Source: Paramacrobiotus richtersi (lineage: Eukaryota; Tardigrada; Eutardigrada; Parachela; Macrobiotidae). From it: a DNA stretch of 20,699 nucleotides. The position numbers and the translations under genes are program-made. Of this stretch, positions 9,364-18,869 are shown piece by piece (position 1 is the first letter of the stretch; every line of letters begins with the position of its first letter). The notes beneath the pieces were generated by a model that saw only the letters and a list, made by a program, of their open reading frames with translations, made no database searches and was not told the DNA's origin. The stretch covers positions 1 to 20,699 of the forward strand of contig JAQGAU010001195.1 in assembly GCA_034698045.1 (NCBI GenBank), read 5' to 3'.

Positions 9364-9559
9364 TTTTAGCTCTTAATTTTTACCTTATTAAAGAAATGGT
9401 TTCCGTACAACTCATATATTATACAATAAAGTTTGATTCTAACATCTTGAATCAGTTTACAAAATTCCAGACTTTGCTGCTGGCACAAAGTTATCGATGC
9501 TCAAAGTTATCCCTTATCCCTAATCCGTCATTGTTATTAACAATTACTACTTTGTAAAT

Positions 9560-9715
9560 ATTAGAGTAAAGGCGCTGCACGTTTGAATAAGCAAAATGTG
9601 AGTTGAAACTTGAATAAGACCAACTTCCGCGCGCAGATGCACGCAGTGCACGGCTCTTGGTGACATTTCCAACTCACATTTTGCTTATCCACACGTGCAG
9701 CGCGTTCGCTCTAAT
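9560..9715. repeat. Inverted repeat with 46-bp arms (hairpin)
   Basis: Arms 9560-9605 and 9670-9715 are reverse complements with 5 mismatches in 46, around a 64-base loop. The inner 22 positions, ATAAGCAAAATGTGAGTTG and neighbours, match perfectly. It may be a small foldback element inside the larger transposon, or the closing hairpin of its internal region. A transcript would form a long stem. Confidence 0.75.
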
Positions 9716-9717
9716 CT

Positions 9718-10191
9718 CAGCCACCGACCGGAAGCAGTAAAAGCGCCCAAATACCAAGCATTTACACTACGGTGAACGGCTGTGTAAGCACTTTCAGCAC
9801 ACTTTACCGCAGCATCAAGGAAACAAAACATACAGCAAAGGCCTGCTTCAGCAGCGCGACCAGACCAAACAAAAAAAAACCAAATTTGAATAACAAAGAA
9901 TAAAAAAACTAAACCATCAAACAAATTAATATGAAAGACTAAACACCAGTTAGTGTATAAAACATGTAACAAAATGTTGGCCACCGATAAAACGAGAAAA
10001 CGCTATTCATTACAGTTGTGATAATTAGTAGAAAATGCTTAATGCACGTAACACTGTATCACTTTTTCCGTATGTTACGGTTTCTTGATGCCGCGGTAGT
10101 GTTTGCTCAAAATTGATGACCTATTGTTAGCATCCACCGTAGTGCAACGGCTCGTTATCTACACGCTTTAACTGTTTCCGGTCGGTGGCTG
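9718..10191. mobile_element. Nested MITE-like element with 28-bp TIRs
   Basis: The left end 9718-9745, beginning CAGCCACCGACCGGAA, is the near-perfect reverse complement of 10164-10191. A second inverted pair, CACTACGGTG (9766-9775) and CACCGTAGTG (10137-10146), extends the symmetry. Length is 474 bases with no coding capacity. No target-site duplication is evident. It lies wholly between the inner arms of the 1.8 kb foldback element, so it is nested in it or forms its core. Confidence 0.65.
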
Positions 10192-10194
10192 TGA

Positions 10195-10224
10195 CATGAT
10201 ACAATACAATCGTATTGTATCATG
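10195..10224. repeat. Short palindrome, 12-bp arms
   Basis: CATGATACAATA (10195-10206) and TATTGTATCATG (10213-10224) are perfect reverse complements separated by CAATCG. It sits immediately outside the right TIR of the nested element. Confidence 0.8.
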
Positions 10225-10886
10225 GCTGTGATTAGCTCTGACAATGATGGCGGAGTGCGATAAGTGATAGCTTTGGGTATCAATATCTTTGTACCAGCAG
10301 CAAAGTCGGGCATTTGAAAGCTGATTGAGGATGTTAGAATCTCTATTAAACTCTACTGAATGATATTAGAACTTACATGTAACCTCACTTCTCCCATTTT
10401 GGTCGGAATTTTTTAAGAGGTCTCCTCATTCGATGCTCTACACATAATTTTTGCCGATATGTATAAAAACGCCAAAAATGACGGAAGGACTCCATCTCGT
10501 GTTGATTGTTTCCAAACGAGTTGTCGAATTTTAAAAATTTTTGGGACTTAGTTTTTTCGAATCGAAACAGCGAGCGCCGCGTATAGAAGTTCACTATTGT
10601 TTTAGAAACTTCTGAAACTAGACCAGTTTTGTAAAGCGAGATGTAGACAACCTGTGCGACAGCTTACTGTTTTCTGCATTTTTAAAAAAAGCAAGATATG
10701 AACAACCAGTGCGACAGCTAAATGTTTCCTGCAAAATGTCGGATTCTTGCATCCGAACCTGGAGCTCCCTTTACAAGTCGTCGCCCAGCCTGCGCGCTCC
10801 ATAAAATATTCGCAGCAGAGCATTTTTGACGGAATTACTGGAGAATTATTGTGATAACACAGTAGTAAAATTAAAAATTTTATAGT

Positions 10887-10988
10887 GTGCCCAATGGCAC
10901 ATTTTTTTGCCGACGTGCCGCTGGGCACAAAACTGATTTTCAACGTGCCGCTGGGCACAGGTTTTGCCGGACCGGTGCCGCTGGGCAC
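10887..10988. repeat. Right subterminal palindrome array, 30-bp period
   Basis: The 14-mer GTGCCGCTGGGCAC occurs at 10915, 10945 and 10975, exactly 30 bases apart, with a variant GTGCCCAATGGCAC at 10887 and a degenerate copy near 10994. Together with the left array this frames the transposon. Confidence 0.8.
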
Positions 10989-11159
10989 AAAGTGTGCCCA
11001 GCAGCATTTTGAGGCTAGACGCGCCCTTGAGTCACAAATACGATGTGATCATCAAATTGTTCAAACACGACTGAAATCAGTGCTGTCGTTGTTGTATAGG
11101 AATAGGAAATCAGTGAAAATCTGCTCAAGTTCTCCGTCAAAACCTCTGGGATATCCATA

Positions 11160-12168
11160 ATGTCTGATTCCGTTGAAGAACTTCCAACACTGACCAAGCT
11201 GCCTATCCCGATCCTGAACGAACTGTTGCAGTATACGGACATACGACTCCAAGCTGCACTCCGTCGCACCTGTGTCCTCTTCAATCATCTCCTGTTGCCG
11301 CGGATTGAATCTTGTCGAGAAATCCGCATCTTCATACCCCCGCGATATGGATGTGGATACGGTGATCACATCTTCAGGCAGACGTTGGGACGGTTCCACG
11401 CCAAATGCCTCGAGTGGTTCGGCCACAGTCCCCTTCGCACGGTGATCGTTGACGGGCCGTACGATGGTGTCTGCCAGCTGATTGATTTCTCCCGGAGTCT
11501 GGATGGTATTGAGAATCTCCATTTTCACCGGCTCATCTTCATTCGACAGACATTCCGTTCCCCTGTGTACAGGGGCCAGCATATCATGTACTTCTGTCAG
11601 ACTCCTCTCAAGAAGAAGAACATTTGTCAGCAGGTGACATTCCATGATGTCATGTTCAGTCAGCTGCACAATAGTGTGTATGCGGAACGTGTCATTGGCT
11701 ATGATATCAGGGGATGGGCAGAGCGCAAGGCGTACATGCTAGAATCGAAACAGATCACTCCGGTACGTGGTTCACTGAATGTGCATTCCGCTACGTTCGA
11801 CGACGACATTATGGATTTGGTTGAGCCTCACTATCCGGAGCGGGATAGGCCGCGGCGAGTCCGCCGGGAACATGATCCGGACGAGTATAGTGGTGTGTAT
11901 TTCCTGCTAATCTTGGTTAAAACTTTCGTAGACCGAATTTTAGCACCATTGGCAATTTTAAGACAATTATCAATGATTGAGAAAATTACTCGGTAAAATT
12001 GTACACTGTACATGTATTTACAGAGTGCATGTCCCAAGCATTGAGTCCCTTTCTGGAGTTTTTGTCGAAGCCCCGGAAATAGGAAATGGAACACTAGAGA
12101 CCGGTATTGGCTCCATCGTACCTGGATCCATCTTTCCTACGGCGTCCGTCATATTTGAGATAAACTGA
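11160..12168 (+). CDS. F-box-like tandem family, copy 5 (only copy with an intact long frame)
   Basis: An uninterrupted frame opens at ATG 11160. Order of blocks: F-box-like head at residues about 8-60 (LTKLPIPILNELLQYTDIRL, LRRTCVLFNHLLLPRI, CREIRIFIPP), then LEWFGHSPLRTVIVDGPYD, LIFIRQTF, KNICQQVTFHDVMFSQ, then ERKAYMLESKQITPVRGSL. The frame could run unspliced to 11996 (278 residues). More plausibly it splices from a donor at 11897 (GT|GTATTT) to an exon at 12024-12168 (after TTTACAG), joining in phase and ending GSIFPTASVIFEIN and stop. The last exon of copies 1-4 is not recognisable, and a GATAGG word at 11844-11849 suggests the old splice junction was fused without its intron. A SKP1-binding substrate adaptor is a possible role inferred only from the F-box-like head. 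The 3' structure is uncertain. Confidence 0.6.
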
Positions 12169-12609
12169 TTTGTTTCATACGTTGAAGAATCGTGGCCGAA
12201 TGTGTATGTTTTTATACCCCAGTTTTGATGTACTTCCCTACTGCGTTTCTTGTCTCGCATTTGTATGGACATTTTCGTTTGGCTTGGAAATTGAATGATG
12301 ACGAATTGAGAGTACTGCACACGTATCGGATATTCGCTCATGTAGACCAGCAAATAGCCCGTCAAAAACAACACATTTCCAGATTCTTTATGCAACTTTC
12401 GCTAATATTTGATTCGGAACTAATACAAAAGAAATCCAGTTCATGAAACGGTCCAACTCCAAGTTTCTTACACGCTTAACAATAAAAAAACATTTTCTTC
12501 GCAAACGGAATTCTCTGAACAATTTTCTTCTCAACAAGCATTTCTCACCAGGCACCAAAGAAATCCAAAATATGTACAACAAAATCATTCCCATTAAACA
12601 CGAAACACA
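12169..12609. other. Convergent intergenic spacer, no gene seen
   Basis: The spacer lies between the 3' ends of the F-box-like copy 5 and the minus-strand Nudix gene, so it should hold both 3' untranslated regions. A plus-strand frame at 12192-12446 has no recognisable motif and is left uncalled. Confidence 0.4.
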
Positions 12610-14191
12610 TCATTCTCTGGCCGATCCACCGGCCTCCGTCTCCGCAGTGGGTGTCCGTTGCAGTCGGTACCCCGTGACCGCCTCGTCCAGCAGCTTCCGG
12701 TAGCTGTGGTGTTTGGGCAGCACGTGCAGGTACTCTTTCAACTCCTCGTCGGTGAGGATCTGCTGCGTCACCAGTCCCACCATCACCTGCAGCACCGACG
12801 TCCCGGCGAACTGGTTCTGGAGGAAGGCGGGCAGGCCGTTGACCCCGTCGGCCATGGTGTACAGGGGGATGCGCAGGACCCCGAGGCACTCGTGTCCGTA
12901 CTCCTCGGCGGTTAGGGCGCGGGATTCAATCTCACGAAACTCGGATTCCGTCACTTCCTAACAATAATAACAGACTACTTCGATTCTCATAATTGACAAT
13001 TTGTATTATTATTTTTATATTTTCTTGCATATTTTCATATGATTTCTTCATTATTTGTTTGATCATCTGTTTTTTTCCGACTAATTTGCGATTAGTGTTT
13101 ACAATTTGTATTATTTTTCTTCGTATTTTCTTGCACAGTTTTCAAATAATTTCTTATGTATTTGTTATATTATCTATTTTTTCCTACTAATTTGCGAATG
13201 AACAAACCAACTGGTCTGAAAATAATAAATCTGTGACGCTGTATGAAAATCAGACAAAAAGAAATCATTCAAAAATTGATTATCTGTTTTTTTCCAACTA
13301 ATTTGCGACTAGTTTTTATATTATTGCGATTGCAATTTGTATTATTTTTCTTTGTATTTTCTTGCACATTTTCCATATAATTTCTTATTTATTTGTTTTA
13401 TTACCTAATTTTTCCTACTAATTTGCGAATGAGCAAATCAACTGGTTTGAATATAATAAATGCCTGACTCTGTGTGAATATCGGTAAAATTAAATATAAC
13501 CAATCAAAGTTGATCAATCGGCTACCCAAGAAAATCAGTCAAGAAAACGTATAAATAAGTAACAAATTTTTTGTATATTTTATGTATTTTGTTCTGACGG
13601 TTCGCTGAATACAAGGATTAAATAAAAATGGCTAACAAATTTATGGAATATCTAAAATTGGATAACAATACTGAAAGGGCTAATTGGCTAACTTTATAAA
13701 ATTCGCTAACAAATGCATTAAATAATTAATAATTTTATCAACTGATTTAATTAAAAGAAATAATAAAACCGGCCAACCATTTCTGGACTAACCTGTGCGT
13801 ACAAGTTGAGTATCAAATTAACCCTTGGACAGAAATGCGACACGACATAATGCTCCCGCCGAAACGCAAACCGCCCACCATCCAGCCGGATCTCCTCCAC
13901 CAACTCCCGATTCAGGCCCTCCTCCAGCGTGGCATCGGGTACGGCCAGATCCGAGACAATCCCCCCGGGGAACCCCAGCTTCCCATCAAACCGCATCTGC
14001 ATCAAGACCCACGCGCGGAACGGTAGTTGGTTGACGAAGCGGGCGTCGGTGCGGGCGTAGATCATGGCATGACAGGCCTGGACGGTCTGCCCGGTGTTGG
14101 CCGCTTGGTACGGCACCTGCTGCACCTGGTTCCAGGGGAACTCGGAGGGCGGGTGGATGGTGGTGGGGGAGGAGGGAGAAGGGGTCGACAT
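12610..14191 (-). CDS. NUDT16: NUDT16-type Nudix hydrolase (inosine diphosphatase / snoRNA decapping family)
   Basis: Two coding exons on the minus strand, 14191-13793 and 12957-12610, are joined by an 835-base intron with donor CAG|GTTAGT and acceptor TTGTTAG|GAA. The junction is in phase and gives 248 residues. Residues 39-46 read ACHAMIYA, 64-77 MQMRFDGKLGFPGG, and 92-100 GLNRELVEE, the metal-binding Nudix helix with the longer glycine-to-glutamate spacing typical of NUDT16. Exon 2 carries GVLRIPLYTMADGVNGLPAF, a C-terminal hallmark of the family. Known NUDT16 enzymes hydrolyse IDP/ITP-type nucleotides and remove caps from U8 snoRNA and other RNAs in the nucleus. Length exceeds the human protein (195) because of a Ser/Pro-rich N-terminus. 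An in-frame ATG at 14236 is possible, but a splice acceptor-like GCTCCAG just upstream of 14191 favours the ATG at 14191. The gene is head to head with TDP2. Confidence 0.9.
12997..13490. repeat. Tandemly duplicated AT-rich sequence inside the NUDT16 intron
   Basis: A block of about 210 bases at 13060-13255 is repeated at 13276-13485, sharing ATTATCTGTTTTTTTCC, CTAATTTGCGAATG and CAACTGGTYTGAA. Within it CAATTTGTATTATTTTT begins three sub-units at 12997, 13102 and 13333. No coding meaning is seen. Confidence 0.7.
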
Positions 14192-16041
14192 GGTCAGGGG
14201 GCGGGCATGGGACACCTGGAGCGAATAATTCCACAATAATCCAAAGAATTCAGAATAAATTTAATTTAAATTGCACCGATTAATCTTGATTTTGTTTGAA
14301 ATAAGGGTGATCAAAAAGTAGTACAGAATAGATTTAGCAGGGCAGAATGTTTGTGCATTTCTATGTTGTTTATTGTTTTATATTATGGCGTCTAATACCA
14401 CAGTACTACAGTAAGTGGTACGAAATAATGTTATTGTTGTGTGCTCTAGCTGGAAGAAAATTCGCCTGCACTGGCTGCACAAGCTGAAGCAGCATAGCAA
14501 CCTCATCATGCGATTCTGCACTTGCACTTGTGTGATTAATTGTGCAACCGATCATGCTCATCCAGTTAGGACACAGCGAAACGGTTAGGCTATAATTTAA
14601 ACTAAATTTAATATCAACATTTTATTATTTATTATTAATTAATACAATAAAAACAAACAGCTGAAATTTATAAAAAGAAAATTATTATACAAAATAAATA
14701 TAAATATTTTATTATTTTATAAAATAAATAGCTAAATTTAAAATTCAAATATGCAGCTGTGCTGCATATGTCACGGTAGCCGCGGGGGAAGAATAGCCAT
14801 CATTAATTATTAGGGTATTTTCAGTTGAATGTTTTAAACTTCCCATCAATTTTTCAATTTTTATGAAAGGAAAAGCAAATTAAAAAAATACTACACAGCG
14901 GAATAATCATACAAAATAATTAACTGTAAATTCGCAAGGGGATGATGATAAAACTAACCGTTTCCAGGTGCCGAAAGTGGAGCGCGGATCATGGAGGTTT
15001 CTGGTGAAATCAGAAGCTGCTGCACGGAATCCGTCCCAGGCGCGAGTCTCTTTCGTTGGTGTACAAATCATGCTCCTTGCTCTCATCTTCGCACAACGGA
15101 AAACAGAATAAATACCTAACCCGCGACTACAGTAAAAGAGTGGGGAAGGGACTAAACTCCTAAGAATTCGAGTCAGATTGAGTAAAAAATACTTTTTAAC
15201 GATGGAAAGAAATTCAAAAACGTATCAAATATTCAAATGATCAGTAATGTACTTTTCTGTGTTTTCACAACTAGCAAAAAAACCACAGAATCACTTGTGA
15301 ATTGTTTCGGATAGAAATTCTTCAATCAAACGACAGTGAGCGAAGCGACAGTGAGAGAAGTAGAAGCGAAGCACTTCGAAGTAGCAGAACTTATGAGAAC
15401 GTACCAGACTGGAACCAGACTGTATCAAACGCCGAAGAAGCATAAGTGGCATGGTACTAATAAACCATGCTAAAATCCAGATTCATATATGATGTTGAAG
15501 AATTATTATCAAACTGAAACAACACAGAAACACTTACAAGTAACAAGTTAAAACGTCAGAAAAAACTTCCAGATAATGAAAATACCGAAAAATGAAATAA
15601 TGAAAAGGCAGCCGCGTCACGCGCAGAGGTACTGTTGCCATTACGCCCCGTGGTAACTGCCTGCGCACGCTCCGCCTTCAACAAAACGAAAACATTTCCG
15701 CATGCGAAACATGTCGAATCTTGCATGCAGGCTGAATATTTGTCACAATAAATTTAAGGTTTTGAATCTTTTGATTTGTGATATTTTATTATTTTTTGTC
15801 ATATAATTTCGGGAATATTGCCACAATCTCAGTTTCTTGTTGACAGGAATATGATAGGTTCCCTGCCCACTTGAGCTCACTAAGCCTTGAAAGTTCTGAC
15901 TTGTTGTTCAAAATACGACTTTTCAGTTTGCAGTGTTTTGGTACTTTTGGACTGTTTTCACTCCTTTGACCAGTCTGCGAATCTCGCACGAGACCTACCT
16001 GTACGAGTTCCGTGAGGTTCCATTAACTATCTTGATGCCAA
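14192..16041. promoter_or_regulatory. Shared 1.85 kb spacer between divergent NUDT16 and TDP2
   Basis: Both genes fire outward from this spacer, so it should contain both promoters. A GC-richer patch at about 14970-15110, bounded on the minus strand by a donor-like AACG|GTTAGT, could be a 5' untranslated exon of NUDT16. A second GC-rich patch at about 15610-15730 contains CCGCATGCGA (15699-15708), close to the NRF-1 palindrome GCGCATGCGC. A perfect 9-base stem with a 3-base loop lies at 14749-14769 (ATATGCAGC-TGT-GCTGCATAT). The rest is AT-rich with no recognisable gene. Confidence 0.35.
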
Positions 16042-18869
16042 ATGGATGATCGTAAGAAATCCAGTGCCGAACTCTGCGTGGAATTTTGCCAGATAACCAA
16101 CAGTACGTTTGCGGTCGCCGATGACATTCTACGCAAAAATGGCTGGAATCTTGAGGTTAGTCTTCGCAAACGATAAAAAAACAATGTTTCACCAGGAGAA
16201 TCAAGTAAAAGGTAACTCACTTGTCTTCCCATTGCAGGCGAGTCTTAACGAGTTCTTCAGCTGTCAGGAACCCAAGGGAACTTTGCCAGCTGTTTCTGGA
16301 GACGCAGAGTACGGAATTCATTGTTTCTTGTGCGAATGCATCTTTTCCAGTCGTAATGTTTTGTCGTATTCAGGAGCACCTCCGTTGCGTCCGGGCCCCC
16401 ACGGAAACGTCTGCGGACCCCCGGAGCGGAGATCCCGCTGATTGATCTCGATGCGGACGCACCGTCCACTTCCGCTGTTGTAACGAGCCAAAAGATTGAA
16501 CAGACTGGTGTTGGGGATGCTGGGGGTGATGTTCAGCGTCCCGATGTGTTTCGGATCGTGTCCTGGAATGTTGACGGTATGGTAACCGTTTTTTGTGGTT
16601 TTTCGCAGTACTTAGCACTTGCTTGTATAATGCAGCTGCTCTTCCAAATCAAATGGCTTGTACAATAAAAATGTTGTCGTTATTTTTTTAAGTTTCTGTA
16701 CTAAATTATTCAGTAAATTTTGGCTGATTTTGTACTGTTTATTAGGCCTTTGTGAAGTATTTTTGGTTTTTTGGCATTTTTTATGGCTGTTTATCTGCAT
16801 TATTTTTTATAGTTTTAACTTGTACAGACTGTTTTTCACATTTTATAGTAAGTTCCTAACATTGTTGTTTTTGTCGGATCCCTTATTTTTTAGCAGTATT
16901 ATTTAGTATAATTTAATCGCAATTTATTATTGATTTCTTTACTTCGTTGTATCGTGCTTTTTGGCATACCAGTTATTCTTCGTCTCATTTGTTTTATAAT
17001 TTGTATTTTACGTGCTGTTTGTTCTGATGTGATTTTTGAATATTTTTCTGATGCCCGGTTTCCATTTGTACAGGACTGGATGATGAGAGTCTGACAGCCC
17101 GCACCCATGGAGTCATCAACGAAATCAATCTCAAGAAACCGGACGTGGTGTTTTTACAGGTAATACTATCGTCCCGGTGTGGAATCTGATTTCCATGTGT
17201 GTCTTGTTGTTGCAGGAGGTGGTGCAGATGAATCTCGATATCATTCAGCAGGAATTGGGTCCTTCATATACAATTCGCACTGCCGGATCGGTCGAGTACT
17301 TCACAGCGACACTTTTGGCCAAAGAGACCATGCAATTTGAAAGTGATGATATTGTGGCGTTTCCCAATACTCGAATGGGTCGGAATCTCCTAATTACACA
17401 GGTAAACTCCTAACAAGCAATTTTGCCGACAAAAATGGAATAGGTATCTGGGTTATTTTCTAATTGTTGCCGAATATTGCTCGTAATTATAATCGGCTTC
17501 ATTCCTTTTCGACTGGTTTATATTTTTGTGATTTTTTCTCCAATTGTATCTTTTCACATGACTTTTTCTGTTGCGATGTGATTGATCTGAATGTTTACCT
17601 TTTTGAGTTGTCTGCCATTTGTGGTCTGATTTGAACTGTTCATTAATTTTGTGCTTTTTATTTGAATTTTCTTCAGCAATAGCTCAGATTTCGGCTGAAT
17701 AATAGCAGAAATGGAAACTACGTGTAATTAAGGTTAACGTTAGAATGGTTTGATCGTTACTCGTTAGTATTGTTTGTTTAGGCCCGTTTTGATGGCATTC
17801 CCCTGACGCTGATCAACACCCATCTGGAAAGCACCAAAGATTTTGCGGATGAGCGGAAGAATCAGCTGGCGGAGGGGTTCATTCAGATGCGCGACGCCAG
17901 CCCCGAACGGACGGTCATCTTTGGCGGCGATCTCAATCTGCGTGATAACGAGGTAACAGGGCAGTTTTGTCGCTTACTCGACGGTTTTTTGTACGCTTCC
18001 GAATCGCACAATGACTCACAATGTCAGTGTACATATAACCATGAATAGCAGAAGAAGAAAAAGTAATCGTATAAATCAATAAATTAAAGTAATTAAAAAA
18101 AGTAAATTTAATGGTGGATTTAAAAAGCAACAGGCCTCATTGTGAGAAATAATAGTTGAATGCGAGATACAACTTGTAATGAAGAAAATTGACATAACAT
18201 CGATCACAAATCGAAGAAACAAACGTAAAGATATTTCAACTAATTTAATTTAATTATTTTCTAGAAAGCGGGCTATTTAAAAAAGTAATTAAACGATGTG
18301 TAAAAACGTCATATACGTAAAGATGTTTTACTTAATTTAATCAAATAAATTCTATCAAATAAATTCTAAATATATTCGATAAAGCAGTCTATCATAAAAA
18401 GTACAAGTTATAAACGATGTACAGACACTACAGAGTATAAAAAGTGACCTATGGCAGAATGAAAGCTAAAGTATAACTCGTAAAACTTGCCGTCTATCGT
18501 CAACGCACAGGGTAGGAAAACAAAATTCATTTAAATGGAACAAATCTGTTTGCCCAACAGTTGAAAGCCATCGGCGGCATCCCGCAGCGCATCGTCGACC
18601 TGTACACGGTCACCGGGTCGCGTCCCGAGTGCGCCTGCACCTGGGACACACAGCGCAACACCAACGCCATCAGCAAAGTGGGGAAATCATGGAAGAAGGT
18701 GGTGTGTCGGTTTGATCGGCTGTATTTCCGCCCCAGCGAGACCAAGTGCGCCCTGGCCCCGTTGCACTTCAACCTGGTGGGATTGCGCAAGGCGCCCAAC
18801 TCGCAAAAGTTCCCCTCGGACCACTGGGGGATTCTCGTCACCTTTGACCGTCTGTTCAACTCCATGTAG
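16042..18869 (+). CDS. TDP2: Tyrosyl-DNA phosphodiesterase 2
   Basis: Seven exons join in phase to 379 residues: 16042-16155, 16238-16308, 16374-16576, 17074-17159, 17216-17401, 17782-17952 and 18561-18869, all with GT-AG introns. The enzyme removes topoisomerase II tyrosine adducts from DNA 5' ends in the nucleus, with Mg2+. Residues 9-51 form a UBA domain (ELCVEFCQITNSTF, then NGWNLEASLNEFF), which binds ubiquitin in TDP2. A basic stretch PPRKRLR at about 70-76 may be a nuclear signal, and IPLIDLD nearby resembles a SUMO-interacting motif. The exonuclease-endonuclease-phosphatase domain keeps SWNVDG (N127), FLQEV (E159), THLES (H234), GGDLNLRD (D270) and PSDHWG (H365), so all catalytic residues are present. 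Length fits the family (human 362). An upstream ATG at 16034 opens only four codons before a stop. Confidence is high for identity and good for each splice site. Confidence 0.95.
17953..18560 (+). other. TDP2 intron 6 with imperfect internal duplication
   Basis: This 608-base intron is AT-rich. ACGTAAAGAT...TTAATTTAAT...AACGATGT recurs at about 18223-18300 and 18314-18420. A 14-base tandem copy, TCAAATAAATTCTA, lies near 18342-18369. No gene is seen inside. Confidence 0.5.

Larger units (their letters stand above)
9212..11029. mobile_element. Composite foldback DNA transposon, non-autonomous
   Basis: The element has terminal inverted repeats of about 17 bases, CAAGGGYGCGTCTRSCC (9212-9228 and 11013-11029). 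Inside each end is an array of the palindrome GTGCCNNTGGGCAC, and further in is a second inverted block of about 100 bases (9435-9537 against 10241-10342, sharing ATTCTAACATC and ACTTTGCTGCTGG). It interrupts the copy 1-like leader of family copy 5. No transposase frame is visible, so it must be mobilised in trans. TIRs beginning CA and ending TG recall hAT-like elements, but no clean 8-base target duplication is seen; AGTCACA occurs at 9201-9207 and 11030-11036 with four extra bases on the left. The right arm carries about 480 extra bases (10380-10860) lacking in the left arm. Confidence 0.7.

Noticed and set aside
9108..9557. 149-residue plus-strand frame
   Set aside because: It spans the junction between the leader module and the transposon and includes the palindrome array. 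There is no domain and no homologous frame in copy 1.
10887..10988. Evenly spaced palindromes that look like a short CRISPR array
   Set aside because: Eukaryotic context, 14-base repeats, 16-base spacers and location at a transposon terminus. Nothing CRISPR-related is nearby.
10885..11160. Plus-strand frame with a VPLGT motif every ten residues, and its antisense twin with VPSGT
   Set aside because: It is the translation of the 30-base-period palindrome array at the transposon end. The periodicity comes from DNA-level motifs, and the frame has no other protein-like features.
13825..14239. Several plus-strand frames over the NUDT16 first exon, and 12658-12961 over the second
   Set aside because: They are antisense shadows of GC-rich exons. 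The minus-strand frames carry the Nudix motifs and join in phase.
16109..16441. Open frame through TDP2 exons 2 and 3 without splicing
   Set aside because: It reads through the intron 16309-16373. Splicing GA|GTACGG to TTCAG|GAGC gives a continuous frame into the conserved SWNVDG motif, while the unspliced frame hits a stop.
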